NCBI RefSeq assembly: GCF_019145375.1 | Contig: NZ_JAHSTX010000001.1 | Span: 4,055,501-4,119,500, forward strand | Direction: 5' to 3' | DNA length: 64,000 bases | From: Pseudomonas triticicola | Lineage (GTDB): Bacteria; Pseudomonadota; Gammaproteobacteria; Pseudomonadales; Pseudomonadaceae | Shown: piece by piece, positions 34,406 through 44,280 of the stretch | Position numbering within the stretch: position 1 is the first letter of the stretch | Layout: each line of letters opens with the position of its first letter | The notes under the pieces: model-generated | Told to the model about the DNA's origin: nothing | Seen by the model: only the letters and a program-made list of their open reading frames with translations | The model's database searches: none | Program-made: the position numbers and the translations under genes

Positions 34406-37345
34406 TCAGCTTAGCCCCAACTCACGCCAAATCCGTAAAATCTGTCTTCGCTCTTCGACAAACTGATCCCCGGCTATCACCCCGGCGTCCTTCTGCAAGG
34501 CCTGCCGGTGGGCGGCGGAGCGATAGGCCTTGTAGGCCTCGCGCAACAGACTGGCATCTTCGGCGGGCATCAGCCCTTCGTGTTCCAGCTCTTCCAGAAT
34601 GCGGATGTTATCGGTCCAGCGCAGCAGCGGTGGATGGCTGTGCGACCACGCCAGGGCCGCGTATTGCACCATAAATTCAATATCGACGATACCTCCGGCG
34701 TCCTGCTTGAGGTCGAACGGCACGCCCGCGTCGAACGCATTCGCCGCCGTGCCGGCTGCGGTGCTGCGGGTGCCAAGGTTGTCGCGCATCTTGGCGCGCA
34801 TCTCGCTGACTTCCTGTTGCAGTTTGGCCAGATCCCGCGGTTTGCCCAACACCTGCGCACGGACTTTCTCGAAGGCCTGACCAACGTCCTGACTGCCCAC
34901 CAGCACCCGTGCGCGTACCAGCGCCTGATGCTCCCACGTCCAGGCTTCGTTTTCCTGATAGCGGGCGAACGCGCCGAGGGAACTCACCAACAGCCCGGAA
35001 GCGCCGGACGGCCGCAGACGCATATCAACTTCATAGAGCTGGCCGGAGTTGGTCTGCGCCGTGAGCAGGTGGATGATCCGCTGCCCCAGACGCGTGAAGA
35101 ACTGCGCGCCGTCGATGGATTTCGGTCCGTCGGTTTCCGCCTGCGGATCGCCGTCATGGATGAACACCAGATCCAGGTCCGAACCATGCCCCAATTCGAT
35201 ACCGCCGACTTTGCCATAACCGACAATGATGAAGCCGGGATCGCATAGCGTGCCGTCGGTGCGCAGCGGTGTGCCGTACTTGGCCACGGTCTGCCGCCAG
35301 GCCAGGGCCAGCACCTGTTCGAGAATCGCTTCGGCCAGCCAGGTCAGGTAATCGCTGACTTTCATCAGCGGCAGGCTGCCTGCAATCTCCGAAGCGGCGA
35401 CGCGCAAGCGGTGCGCCAGTTTGAAATGGCGCAGGGCTTCCATTTGCTGCTCGAGGTCGTCTTCGGGAATTCGCGTCAGGCGTTCGCGCAACTCGGCCGC
35501 CAGTTCCGGCGCCAGCGGCGGCTTGAACAGCCGACCTTCGTTGAGCAATTCGTCGAGCAGCAGCGGGAAGCGCGTGATCTGCTCGGCAATCCACGGGCTC
35601 GCCGCACACAGGGTCAGCAGGCGGCGCAGCGCGCCGGGGTTTTCCGTGAGCAACACCAGATACGCCGAACGCCGCGCTACCGCTTCCACCAGTGGCAGCA
35701 CGCGCTCGAGCACCAGATCGGGATTGTCATGCTCCACCGCTTGCGCGAGCAGTCGCGGAATGAACGCATCCAGACGTTCGCGTCCCAGCCGCTGCATCGC
35801 GCGCAGTTGCGGACTGCCGCGCAAACCGGCCAGCGCTTTCAGGGCTTTGCCGGCATCGACGAAACCGCCTTCCTGCAACTGCCGGCACGCGGCCTCTTCG
35901 TCCTGTTCTTCTTCCCACAACGGCAACCATTCACCGCCGACCACCACTTCGCTTTCGCTGCCTTCTTCCTCGTCGGGATCAGCAATCACCTGGGCGAAAT
36001 GCCAGGCCACGCGCCCGCGCCAGTACATCAGTTGTTCATGGAACGCCGACCAATCGGCGAAGCCCAGCATGAAGGCGATCCGCGCCTGATCCTGAGCGCT
36101 GTCCGGCAGCATCTGCGTCTGGCGGTCGGCAATCGCTTGAATGGCATGCTCGGTGTAACGCAGAAACTCGTAACCCTCGCGCAATTCACTGACCACCGCC
36201 GGCGGCAGATAGCCTTGCCCTTCCAGCGTGCTCAGCACCTTTAATAGAGGACGCTGTTGCAGGCTCAGGTCGCGGCCACCGTGGATCAATTGAAAGGCCT
36301 GAGCGATGAACTCGACTTCACGAATGCCGCCGGAGCCGAGCTTGATGTTGTCGGCCATGCCCTTGCGCCGCACTTCCTGCTGGATCAACTGCTTCATGGT
36401 GCGCAGCGCTTCGATCGCCGAGAAGTCCAGATAGCGCCGATAAACGAACGGCCGCAGCATGTCGAGCAACTGCGCGCCGGCAACCTGATCGCCAGCCACC
36501 ACCCGCGCCTTGATCATCGCGTAGCGTTCCCAGTCGCGCCCCTGATCCTGGTAATACTGCTCCAGCGCGTTGAAGCTGAGCACCAGCGCACCGGACGATC
36601 CGTATGGACGCAGGCGCATGTCGACGCGGAAGACGAAGCCGTCGACCGTCATCGGATCCAGCGCCTTGATCAGACGCTGGCCGAGCCGGATGAAGAATTC
36701 CTGATTATCCAGCGAGCGTTTCACGCCGACGGTTTCGCCGCCTTCGGGGTAGGCGAAGATCAGGTCGATGTCGGAAGACAGATTCAGCTCGACCGCGCCG
36801 AGCTTGCCCATGCCGAGGATGACCATCTGCTGCGGCTCACCACTGCGCCGACCGGTAGGCGTGCCGAATTGCTCGCAATGACGGCTGTACAGCCATTGAT
36901 AAGCCTGATCGATGGTGGCGTCGGCCATGTCCGAGAGGTCACGGCAGGTCTGCACCAGATCGGCCTGACGGGTCAGGTCGCGCCAGATGATTCGCACCTG
37001 ATGGCGTGCGCGCTGGCGACGCAAGGCGCGGCCGAGTTCGTCTTCGCTCTGCGCGCTGTTCACAGCGGCGGCAATCTGTGCGCACAGCTCGCCGGGCGCA
37101 AACGCTCGATCAAGTTCGCCGGACGCCACCAGCGACAACAACATCAAAGGGTCACGAATGCTCTGTTCAATGACAAATTCGCTGGCGGCGCTGACACGGG
37201 CGAATTGCGCCCAGCGCTCCGGCGTCCAGTTCGACAGGCCGTGATCGTCTTCAAGGGCGGCGACGGACGTACGGAACGACTGCTCGGATCGGCTGACCAA
37301 CGGCAGGAGAATGGCGGGCAGTTCGGCAAGCACGGGCAGGGTCAT
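34406..37345 (-). CDS. glnE: Glutamine synthetase adenylyltransferase/deadenylase GlnE
   Basis: A bifunctional enzyme of 979 residues that adenylylates and deadenylylates glutamine synthetase in response to PII and glutamine. It has two nucleotidyltransferase domains, each with a metal-binding DxD: SSDIDLIFAYPEGGET (Asp192, Asp194; deadenylylase side) and GSDLDLVFIHDGDPQAE (Asp723, Asp725; adenylyltransferase side), each followed by a helical GlnE/PII-uridylyl domain. ATG 37343-37345. Divergent from aceE across a 384-base gap. In PAO1 I recall ilvE lying between waaF and glnE. It is absent here. Confidence 0.97.
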   Translation of the reverse strand: MTLPVLAELPAILLPLVSRSEQSFRTSVAALEDDHGLSNWTPERWAQFARVSAASEFVIEQSIRDPLMLLSLVASGELDRAFAPGELCAQIAAAVNSAQSEDELGRALRRQRARHQVRIIWRDLTRQADLVQTCRDLSDMADATIDQAYQWLYSRHCEQFGTPTGRRSGEPQQMVILGMGKLGAVELNLSSDIDLIFAYPEGGETVGVKRSLDNQEFFIRLGQRLIKALDPMTVDGFVFRVDMRLRPYGSSGALVLSFNALEQYYQDQGRDWERYAMIKARVVAGDQVAGAQLLDMLRPFVYRRYLDFSAIEALRTMKQLIQQEVRRKGMADNIKLGSGGIREVEFIAQAFQLIHGGRDLSLQQRPLLKVLSTLEGQGYLPPAVVSELREGYEFLRYTEHAIQAIADRQTQMLPDSAQDQARIAFMLGFADWSAFHEQLMYWRGRVAWHFAQVIADPDEEEGSESEVVVGGEWLPLWEEEQDEEAACRQLQEGGFVDAGKALKALAGLRGSPQLRAMQRLGRERLDAFIPRLLAQAVEHDNPDLVLERVLPLVEAVARRSAYLVLLTENPGALRRLLTLCAASPWIAEQITRFPLLLDELLNEGRLFKPPLAPELAAELRERLTRIPEDDLEQQMEALRHFKLAHRLRVAASEIAGSLPLMKVSDYLTWLAEAILEQVLALAWRQTVAKYGTPLRTDGTLCDPGFIIVGYGKVGGIELGHGSDLDLVFIHDGDPQAETDGPKSIDGAQFFTRLGQRIIHLLTAQTNSGQLYEVDMRLRPSGASGLLVSSLGAFARYQENEAWTWEHQALVRARVLVGSQDVGQAFEKVRAQVLGKPRDLAKLQQEVSEMRAKMRDNLGTRSTAAGTAANAFDAGVPFDLKQDAGGIVDIEFMVQYAALAWSHSHPPLLRWTDNIRILEELEHEGLMPAEDASLLREAYKAYRSAAHRQALQKDAGVIAGDQFVEERRQILRIWRELGLS

Positions 37346-37551
37346 GGTCTATCCTTGATCGGCGTATTGAGGGCCGCTTGTAGTGAATGATGAAAACCCG
37401 CTACGCGAAGGACTGTCGAACAAAAGTTAGAAATAGCTGAAATTTCTTCTTCTTTGGCATCCAGCATCAAACTTTCACCTTATTCGGATGGAAATCGACC
37501 CGCCTTAACGATTATCCTCACAACGCAGTCGGAGGCCACAAGCCTTTCATC

Positions 37552-37618
37552 TGTAGTTTTACTACTCGTCTATACATTCGAAAGGCTGAAATGCCGGAAG
37601 ATTTGTAGTAAAACTACA
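37552..37618. promoter_or_regulatory. Twin palindromic operator (TGTAGT-N3-ACTACA) upstream of aceE, RccR-type candidate
   Basis: Two 15-base palindromes, TGTAGTTTTACTACT (37552-37566, one mismatch) and TGTAGTAAAACTACA (37604-37618, perfect), are centred 52 bases apart, about five helical turns. They also form a perfect 14-base inverted repeat with each other. They lie 112-178 bases upstream of the aceE start. From memory, the RpiR-family regulator RccR of P. fluorescens binds sites of this type and controls aceE through KDPG, and the assignment is inference. The rest of the 37346-37729 gap shows no gene, and its small open frames have no coding character. Confidence 0.75.
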
Positions 37619-37729
37619 CGCCGCCGGAACAACCTGTCGGCAATCCAAGAATTTTAAATCGTCTGCCCACAAGGCCAGTCGCAAACTCAGGCAACCGATT
37701 CTGGAAGCCTTTCCGCCCTGGAGCAAGCC

Positions 37730-40375
37730 ATGCAAGACCTCGATCCCGTCGAAACCCAGGAATGGCTGGACGCCCTGGAATCGGTTCTCGACAAAGAAGG
37801 CGAAGACCGTGCTCACTATCTGATGACCCGTATGGGCGAACTCGCGACCCGCAGCGGCTCGCAGCTCCCTTACGCGATCACCACGCCTTACCGCAACACG
37901 ATCCCCGTTACCCACGAAGCACGCATGCCTGGCGACCTGTTCATGGAACGCCGCATTCGCTCGCTGGTACGCTGGAACGCGATGGCCATGGTAATGCGCA
38001 CGAACCTGCGAGATTCGGACCTGGGTGGTCACATCTCCAGCTTCGCTTCCAGTGCGACCCTGTATGACATCGGCTTCAACTATTTCTTCCAGGCCCCGAC
38101 CGACGAACACGGCGGCGACCTGATCTACTTCCAGGGCCACACCTCGCCAGGCGTTTACGCCCGTGCATTCATGGAAGGCCGCATCACCGAAGACCAGATG
38201 AACAACTTCCGTCAGGAAGTCGATGGTCAAGGCCTGTCGTCCTATCCGCACCCTTGGCTGATGCCTGACTTCTGGCAGTTCCCGACCGTATCGATGGGTC
38301 TGGGTCCGATCCAGGCGATCTACCAGGCACGCTTCATGAAGTACCTGGAGCACCGCGGTTTCATCCAGCCGGGCAAACAGAAAGTCTGGTGCTTCCTGGG
38401 CGACGGCGAATGCGACGAGCCGGAATCCCTGGGCGCGATCTCCCTGGCCGGCCGCGAGAAGCTGGACAACCTGATCTTCGTCATCAACTGCAACCTGCAG
38501 CGCCTCGACGGCCCGGTTCGCGGCAACGGCAAGATCATCCAGGAACTCGAAGGCGTGTTCCGCGGTGCACAGTGGAACGTGACCAAAGTCATCTGGGGCC
38601 GTTTCTGGGACCCGCTGCTGGCCAAGGACGTCGACGGCATCCTGCAACGTCGCATGGACGAAGTCATCGACGGCGAGTACCAGAACTACAAAGCCAAAGA
38701 CGGCGCGTTCGTTCGCGAGCATTTCTTCAACACGCCTGAACTCAAGGCAATGGTTGCCGATCTGTCCGACGACGAGATCTGGAAACTCAACCGTGGCGGC
38801 CACGACCCGTACAAGGTCTACGCGGCGTACCACGAAGCGGTCAACCACAAGGAACAACCGACCGTCATCCTCGCCAAGACCATCAAGGGTTATGGCACCG
38901 GTGCCGGCGAAGCGAAAAACACTGCGCACAACACCAAGAAAGTCGATGTCGACAGCCTGAAGTTGTTCCGCGACCGCTTCGACATCCCGGTCAAGGACGA
39001 AGAGCTGGAGAACCTGCCGTTCTTCAAGCCTGAGCCAAACAGCGCCGAAGGCCGCTACCTGGCCGAGCGTCGTGCCGCACTGGGCGGTTTCGTGCCGCAA
39101 CGTCGCGCGCAGAGCTTCAGCGTACCGACTCCGGATCTGGACACCCTCAAAGCCATCCTCGATGGCTCGGGCGACCGTGAGATTTCCACCACCATGGCGT
39201 TCGTGCGGATCCTCGCGCAACTGGTCAAGGACAAGGAAATCGGCCCGCGCATCGTCCCGATCATCCCGGACGAAGCCCGTACCTTCGGTATGGAAGGCAT
39301 GTTCCGTCAGCTCGGTATCTACTCCTCCGTCGGCCAGCTCTACGAGCCAGTCGATAAAGACCAGGTGATGTTCTACAAGGAAGACCAGAAAGGTCAGATC
39401 CTTGAAGAAGGCATCAACGAAGCAGGCGCCATGAGCTCGTTCATCGCTGCCGGTACTTCGTACTCCAGCCACAACCAGCCGATGCTGCCGTTCTACATCT
39501 TCTACTCGATGTTCGGCTTCCAGCGCATCGGCGATCTGGCCTGGGCCGCTGGCGACAGCCGTACCCGTGGCTTCCTGATCGGCGGCACCGCCGGCCGTAC
39601 CACCCTGAACGGTGAAGGTCTGCAACACGAAGACGGTCACAGCCACCTGCTGGCCGCGACCATCCCGAACTGCCGCACCTACGATCCAACCTACGGCTAC
39701 GAGCTGGCGGTGATCATCCAGGACGGCATGAAGAAGATGACCGAAGAGCAACAGGACATCTTCTACTACATCACCGTGATGAACGAGTCGTACCAGCAGC
39801 CAGCCATGCCGGCCGGTGCCGAAGAAGGCATCAAGAAAGGCATGTACCTGCTCGAGGAAGACACTCGTGATGCGGCGCACCACGTTCAGCTGATGGGCTC
39901 CGGCACCATCCTGCGCGAAGTACGTGAAGCAGCGAAAATCCTGCGTGAAGAGTTCAACGTTGGTGCTGACGTGTGGAGTGTTACCAGCTTCAACGAACTG
40001 CGTCGCGACGGCCTCGCTGTAGAGCGCAGCAACCGTCTCAAGCCTGGCCAGAAGCCTAAGCTGAGCTACGTCGAAGAGTGCCTGAACGGCCGTAAAGGTC
40101 CGGTCATTGCTTCTACCGACTACATGAAGCTGTTCGCCGAGCAGATCCGTCAGTGGGTACCGTCCAAGGAATTCAAAGTCCTGGGCACCGACGGTTTCGG
40201 CCGTAGCGACAGCCGCAAGAAACTGCGTCATTTCTTCGAAGTCGACCGTCATTTCGTGGTGTTGGCAGCCCTGGAAGCACTGGCTGACCGTGGTGATATC
40301 GAACCTAAGGTTGTGGCCGAAGCCATCGCCAAGTTCGGCATCGACCCGGAAAAACGCAACCCACTGGACTGCTGA
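37730..40375 (+). CDS. aceE: Pyruvate dehydrogenase E1 component, homodimeric type
   Basis: TPP-dependent E1 of the pyruvate dehydrogenase complex, converting pyruvate to an acetyl group on E2 with CO2 release. At 881 residues it has the length of single-chain gammaproteobacterial AceE. The TPP/Mg motif GDGECDEPES begins at residue 224. Also seen are VINCNLQRLDGPVRGNGKII and the C-terminal EDGHSHLLAATIPNCRTYDP. ATG 37730 follows GGAG by seven bases. The stop is 12 bases before the aceF GTG, so the two form an operon, probably controlled from the operator at 37552-37618. Confidence 0.98.
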   Translation: MQDLDPVETQEWLDALESVLDKEGEDRAHYLMTRMGELATRSGSQLPYAITTPYRNTIPVTHEARMPGDLFMERRIRSLVRWNAMAMVMRTNLRDSDLGGHISSFASSATLYDIGFNYFFQAPTDEHGGDLIYFQGHTSPGVYARAFMEGRITEDQMNNFRQEVDGQGLSSYPHPWLMPDFWQFPTVSMGLGPIQAIYQARFMKYLEHRGFIQPGKQKVWCFLGDGECDEPESLGAISLAGREKLDNLIFVINCNLQRLDGPVRGNGKIIQELEGVFRGAQWNVTKVIWGRFWDPLLAKDVDGILQRRMDEVIDGEYQNYKAKDGAFVREHFFNTPELKAMVADLSDDEIWKLNRGGHDPYKVYAAYHEAVNHKEQPTVILAKTIKGYGTGAGEAKNTAHNTKKVDVDSLKLFRDRFDIPVKDEELENLPFFKPEPNSAEGRYLAERRAALGGFVPQRRAQSFSVPTPDLDTLKAILDGSGDREISTTMAFVRILAQLVKDKEIGPRIVPIIPDEARTFGMEGMFRQLGIYSSVGQLYEPVDKDQVMFYKEDQKGQILEEGINEAGAMSSFIAAGTSYSSHNQPMLPFYIFYSMFGFQRIGDLAWAAGDSRTRGFLIGGTAGRTTLNGEGLQHEDGHSHLLAATIPNCRTYDPTYGYELAVIIQDGMKKMTEEQQDIFYYITVMNESYQQPAMPAGAEEGIKKGMYLLEEDTRDAAHHVQLMGSGTILREVREAAKILREEFNVGADVWSVTSFNELRRDGLAVERSNRLKPGQKPKLSYVEECLNGRKGPVIASTDYMKLFAEQIRQWVPSKEFKVLGTDGFGRSDSRKKLRHFFEVDRHFVVLAALEALADRGDIEPKVVAEAIAKFGIDPEKRNPLDC

Positions 40376-40386
40376 GGAGACATTTT

Positions 40387-42351
40387 GTGAGCGAACTCAT
40401 TCGCGTACCTGACATCGGCAGCGGTGAAGGTGAAGTAATTGAACTGTTTGTGAAGGTCGGCGACCGCATCGAAGCCGACCAGAGCATCCTGACCCTGGAA
40501 TCGGACAAGGCCAGCATGGAAGTGCCGGCCCCGAAAGCCGGCGTCATCAAGAGCCTGAAAGTGAAGCTGGGCGACCGTCTGAAAGAAGGCGACGAACTGC
40601 TCGAGCTGGAAGTCGAGGGCGCTGCTGAAGCGGCACCTGCACCTGCCGCCGCACCTGCTGCGAAAGCCGAAGAGAAACCGGCTGCGGCACCTGCCGCTGC
40701 CGCGCCTGCCGCTGCTCCTGCTGCCGCTTCGGTACAGCAAGTGCACGTGCCGGACATCGGTTCGTCGGGCAAGGCACAGATCATCGAAATCCAGGTCAAG
40801 GTCGGCGACAGCGTCGAAGCTGATCAATCGCTGATCACCCTGGAATCCGACAAGGCCAGCATGGAAATCCCGTCGCCTGCCGCTGGCGTGGTCAAGGCCA
40901 TCAGCGTCAAGCTCAACGACGAAGTCGGCACTGGCGATCTGATTCTGGATCTGGAAGTGGCGGGCGCTGCGGCCCCGGCTGCGGCCGCTCCGGCTCAGGC
41001 TGCTGCGCCTGCTGCTGCCGCTGCGCCAGCCCCGGCGGCGGCTCCGGCTGCACCGGCCGCTGACAGCGTTCAGGACATCCACGTCCCGGACATCGGTTCG
41101 GCGGGCAAGGCGAAGATCATCGAAGTACTGGTCAAGGCCGGCGATACCGTCGAAGCCGACCAGTCGCTGATCACCCTGGAATCCGACAAGGCGAGCATGG
41201 AAATTCCATCACCTGCCGCTGGCGTGGTTGAAAGCGTTTCGATCAAGCTCGATGACGAAGTCGGTACCGGCGACCTGATCCTCAAGCTGAAAGTCAAAGG
41301 CGCGGCCCCTGCTGCTGCCCCGGCTCCAGCTGCCGCCGCTGCTGCTCCGAGCGCTCCGGCACCTGCCGCTGCTGCTCCGGCCGCTGCACCTGCTGCTGCC
41401 GCTCCAGCCGCCGCACCGGCCAAGCCGGGCGCCAAAGTTCACGCCGGTCCTGCCGTGCGTCAACTGGCTCGTGAGTTCGGCGTCGAGCTGAGCGCCGTTG
41501 GCGCCAGCGGTCCGCACGGTCGCATCCTCAAGGAAGACGTGCAGGTTTACGTAAAGGCGATGATGCAAAAGGCCAAGGAAGCACCGGCCGCTGCTGGCGG
41601 CGCTACCGGTGGCGCGGGCATCCCGCCGATCCCGGTGGTCGATTTCAGCCGTTTCGGCGAAATCGAAGAAGTGCCGATGACCCGCCTGATGCAGGTCGGC
41701 GCTGCCAACCTGCACCGCAGCTGGCTCAACGTGCCACACGTGACGCAATTCGACTCGGCGGACATCACCGAGCTGGAAGCCTTCCGTGTAGCGCAAAAAG
41801 CCGTGGCCGAGAAGGCTGGCGTCAAGCTGACCATCCTGCCGCTGTTGCTCAAGACCTGCGCGCACCTGCTCAAGGAGCTTCCGGACTTCAACAGTTCGCT
41901 GGCACCAAGCGGCAAGGCGATCATCCGCAAGAAATACGTGAACATCGGCTTCGCCGTCGACACCCCGGATGGCCTGCTGGTGCCGGTGATCAAGAACGTC
42001 GACCAGAAGAGCCTGCTGCAATTGGCAGCCGAAGCGGCTTCGCTGGCTGAAAAAGCCCGCACCAAGAAGCTGTCCTCGGACGAGATGCAGGGCGCCTGCT
42101 TCACCATTTCCAGCCTCGGTCATATTGGCGGCACCGGCTTCACGCCGATCGTCAACGCGCCAGAAGTGGCGATCCTTGGTGTTTCCAAGGCAACCATCCA
42201 GCCAGTCTGGGACGGTAAAGCCTTCCAGCCGAAGCTGATGCTGCCACTGTCGTTGTCCTACGATCACCGCGTGATCAACGGCGCTGCAGCTGCACGCTTC
42301 ACTCAGCGTCTGGGCAGCCTGTTGGGCGACATCCGCACCATTTTGCTGTAA
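40387..42351 (+). CDS. aceF: Dihydrolipoamide acetyltransferase (E2) with three lipoyl domains
   Basis: The E2 core of pyruvate dehydrogenase, 654 residues. Three N-terminal lipoyl domains each show the ESDKASME lipoylation motif, with target Lys at 41, 156 and 268, separated by Ala/Pro-rich swinging linkers. A peripheral-subunit-binding domain (about 352-390; HAGPAVRQLAREFGVELS) precedes the catalytic domain, which has SYDHRVING with catalytic His627. The start is GTG at 40387 with GAGGAG eight bases upstream. The three lipoyl domains are near-duplicates, so the 5' 900 bases are internally repetitive. No lpd (E3) gene follows. A strong terminator lies at 42421. Confidence 0.98.
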   Translation: MSELIRVPDIGSGEGEVIELFVKVGDRIEADQSILTLESDKASMEVPAPKAGVIKSLKVKLGDRLKEGDELLELEVEGAAEAAPAPAAAPAAKAEEKPAAAPAAAAPAAAPAAASVQQVHVPDIGSSGKAQIIEIQVKVGDSVEADQSLITLESDKASMEIPSPAAGVVKAISVKLNDEVGTGDLILDLEVAGAAAPAAAAPAQAAAPAAAAAPAPAAAPAAPAADSVQDIHVPDIGSAGKAKIIEVLVKAGDTVEADQSLITLESDKASMEIPSPAAGVVESVSIKLDDEVGTGDLILKLKVKGAAPAAAPAPAAAAAAPSAPAPAAAAPAAAPAAAAPAAAPAKPGAKVHAGPAVRQLAREFGVELSAVGASGPHGRILKEDVQVYVKAMMQKAKEAPAAAGGATGGAGIPPIPVVDFSRFGEIEEVPMTRLMQVGAANLHRSWLNVPHVTQFDSADITELEAFRVAQKAVAEKAGVKLTILPLLLKTCAHLLKELPDFNSSLAPSGKAIIRKKYVNIGFAVDTPDGLLVPVIKNVDQKSLLQLAAEAASLAEKARTKKLSSDEMQGACFTISSLGHIGGTGFTPIVNAPEVAILGVSKATIQPVWDGKAFQPKLMLPLSLSYDHRVINGAAAARFTQRLGSLLGDIRTILL

Positions 42352-42421
42352 CCCAAACGGCCCTCCGGCGACGGAGGGCCGCTTGCTGCACCCTTTCGAG
42401 CGCCACACGCTCGTACCTCAA

Positions 42422-42448
42422 CCCCGTCAATTGACGGGGCTTTTTTTT
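42422..42448 (+). terminator. Rho-independent terminator of aceEF
   Basis: CCCCGTCAATTGACGGGG is a perfect self-complementary 18-base hairpin, followed by C and a run of eight Ts. A second GC-rich stem without a T-run (GGCCCTCC...GGAGGGCC, 42359-42380) lies between it and the aceF stop. Confidence 0.93.
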
Positions 42449-42628
42449 GCCTGAAATAAACCGGATCGCGGCTCTTTCCTACAACCTGCGCTGACATCGG
42501 CCACAGCCCTGGTCCACTTAACGCCAATATTTTCTGCCGCCGGCCAACTAACCTCTGCTATGGAAAGTTGCTTCAATGCGCTCCGCTTATTTAATTATTG
42601 TTTATTAAAATCTCGAACGGAATCGATC

Positions 42629-44026
42629 ATGTTCAAACCGACCATCGGCCCCATCGTGGGCCATACCACAACTAACGAAGTGCGCATTTTCATGCGCGGC
42701 GAACAACAGGACAAAAAACGCGTATTTGCCGGAGTTCGCGCTCGCAAGGCTGGTGCGGAAAAGTGGTCCAACAGCGTATTTGCACTTTTGAATCCAGCCA
42801 CCGACATGTCGGGCGTACTGGTATTACAGGATCTGGACGCCGATTGTGAATACGAATATCAAGCCGGCTGGTTAAGCCCGATGAATCCGGTACACACCAT
42901 CGACACAGTGGTGGAGTTTCCACTGCAATGGCCGCGACAGCTCTACCGCTTTCGCACCCGCACCGCGCAAGCCAGCCAGCCCCGGGGCTTTATCGTCGGA
43001 TCTTGTCGTTATCTGCGGATCACCGCGGGCATCGCTTCCTTGCCGCAACTGGGCGATCGCATCTTTGGCTCGATCAATCAACTTGTCGAGAACAGTCATC
43101 TACCCGTCAGCGCGGTGATCATGACCGGCGATCAAGTGTATGTAGATGATTTGAATATCATTGCACCGGATCGCGAAGCCAAAGACATTCTGAAGAAGTA
43201 TCGAACGGCATTCTCGCAACCGAATATTCAACGATTGATGTCCAATACATCGACTTACATGATGCTCGACGATCATGAAATAGAAGATAACTGGCCCGCC
43301 AATGCAAAAGATGCGGACAAGGACTTGTATCGCAACGCCATGGCCGCTTATGAACTTTATCAAGCCAGCCACAGCCCGGTTTACGCATATAACAGCGAGG
43401 GCCAGATAGACCGGAATACCTTGAAGCATTATTGGTATCAGTTCGGCGACAGCGATATCGCCTGGTTCGTCACCGACAGTCGCACCCGACGCAACTTGTC
43501 GAAGGATGACCGGCGCATTCTCGACATCGAGCAAGAACAGGCCCTGCTGCAATGGCTGATCCATAGCCCGGCACGGGTGAAGTTCGTGGTGACCAGCGTG
43601 ATGTTCTATCCCGATCGCAAGTTCAACGGTGACGACGCCTGGAAAGCTTTTCCCGAGCAGCGTCTGCGCCTGCTGGAAACCATCCGCACTCACCGGATCA
43701 AGAACGTGGTGTTCGTCTCCGGCGACGTCCATGGCTCGCTGACCAGTCGCTTGAGTCACAGCGAGGACACCGATTTCGAGGTGCATACCATCGTGTCCTC
43801 GCCGTTGCACAACAGCAAATTGCTGCCGTATGCCAAGGCCTCGACGTTTATCCTCGATCAACCGCTGGTGCGCACGGCGGCCGGGGATTATCGGCACGAG
43901 CTCACCAGTGCCGTGGTGAGTCAGGACAATTTTGCGCATGTGGTAGTTGAGGCTGATCAGATATTGGTCAATTACCATGATCGCGATGGCAAGAAGTTGC
44001 AGTCGATCAGTATGAAATTGCGTTGA
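42629..44026 (+). CDS. PhoD-like metallophosphoesterase (alkaline phosphatase D family)
   Basis: A 465-residue protein with the PhoD phosphatase/phosphodiesterase pattern: GFIVGSCRYLR, MTGDQVYVDD (165-174), MLDDHEIEDNW (metal ligands Asp214, Asp215, His216) and VSGDVHGS (from 363). There is no signal peptide, so unlike classical PhoD it should stay in the cytoplasm. ATG 42629 (MFKPTIGPIVG) is chosen because ACGGAA precedes it and the upstream extension is AT-rich and not family-like. It sits alone between the aceF terminator and a REP, and I recall no counterpart between aceF and dipA in PAO1. The AT-rich upstream region (42560-42628) suggests later acquisition. The substrate is unknown. Confidence 0.85.
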   Translation: MFKPTIGPIVGHTTTNEVRIFMRGEQQDKKRVFAGVRARKAGAEKWSNSVFALLNPATDMSGVLVLQDLDADCEYEYQAGWLSPMNPVHTIDTVVEFPLQWPRQLYRFRTRTAQASQPRGFIVGSCRYLRITAGIASLPQLGDRIFGSINQLVENSHLPVSAVIMTGDQVYVDDLNIIAPDREAKDILKKYRTAFSQPNIQRLMSNTSTYMMLDDHEIEDNWPANAKDADKDLYRNAMAAYELYQASHSPVYAYNSEGQIDRNTLKHYWYQFGDSDIAWFVTDSRTRRNLSKDDRRILDIEQEQALLQWLIHSPARVKFVVTSVMFYPDRKFNGDDAWKAFPEQRLRLLETIRTHRIKNVVFVSGDVHGSLTSRLSHSEDTDFEVHTIVSSPLHNSKLLPYAKASTFILDQPLVRTAAGDYRHELTSAVVSQDNFAHVVVEADQILVNYHDRDGKKLQSISMKLR

Positions 44027-44032
44027 AACACC

Positions 44033-44106
44033 AAAAGATCGCAGCCTTCGGCACCTCCTGTATGGCTACGCGGCGCCTGCAAGAGTTGTTCAAGGCTGCG
44101 ATCTTC
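44033..44106. repeat. GATCGCAGCC-family palindrome pair
   Basis: AAGATCGCAGCCTT (44035-44048) and its exact inverse AAGGCTGCGATCTT (44092-44105) flank a partly decayed middle. The element begins six bases after the PhoD-like stop. It is a diverged copy of the perfect element at 47015-47099. Confidence 0.85.
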
Positions 44107-44280
44107 TGCTCATTTCAGTTGTGCACTGGAGAAATGTTCACTGCAGCCGACATATTCTTATAGCACTTGGCCTTCATCTCTCTTGTCAGTCGGTGCCGCA
44201 ATGATGCAACCTTGCCGCAGCCAACAGACAAGAGGGCGAGAGCCCGGCGCATTCAGCATATTTCCAAGCGAGTTTCCTTC

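Noticed and set aside
37454..37657. Short plus-strand open frame upstream of aceE
   Set aside because: It covers the twin palindromic operator and its translation has no coding character.
40621..41420. Tandem repeats inside aceF considered as a separate repeat element
   Set aside because: They are duplicated lipoyl domains and Ala-rich linkers, normal for three-lipoyl E2 proteins.
40249..42408. Long minus-strand open frames opposite aceF
   Set aside because: Mirror of the repetitive Ala/Pro linkers and lipoyl domains in a high-GC gene; aceF is certain.
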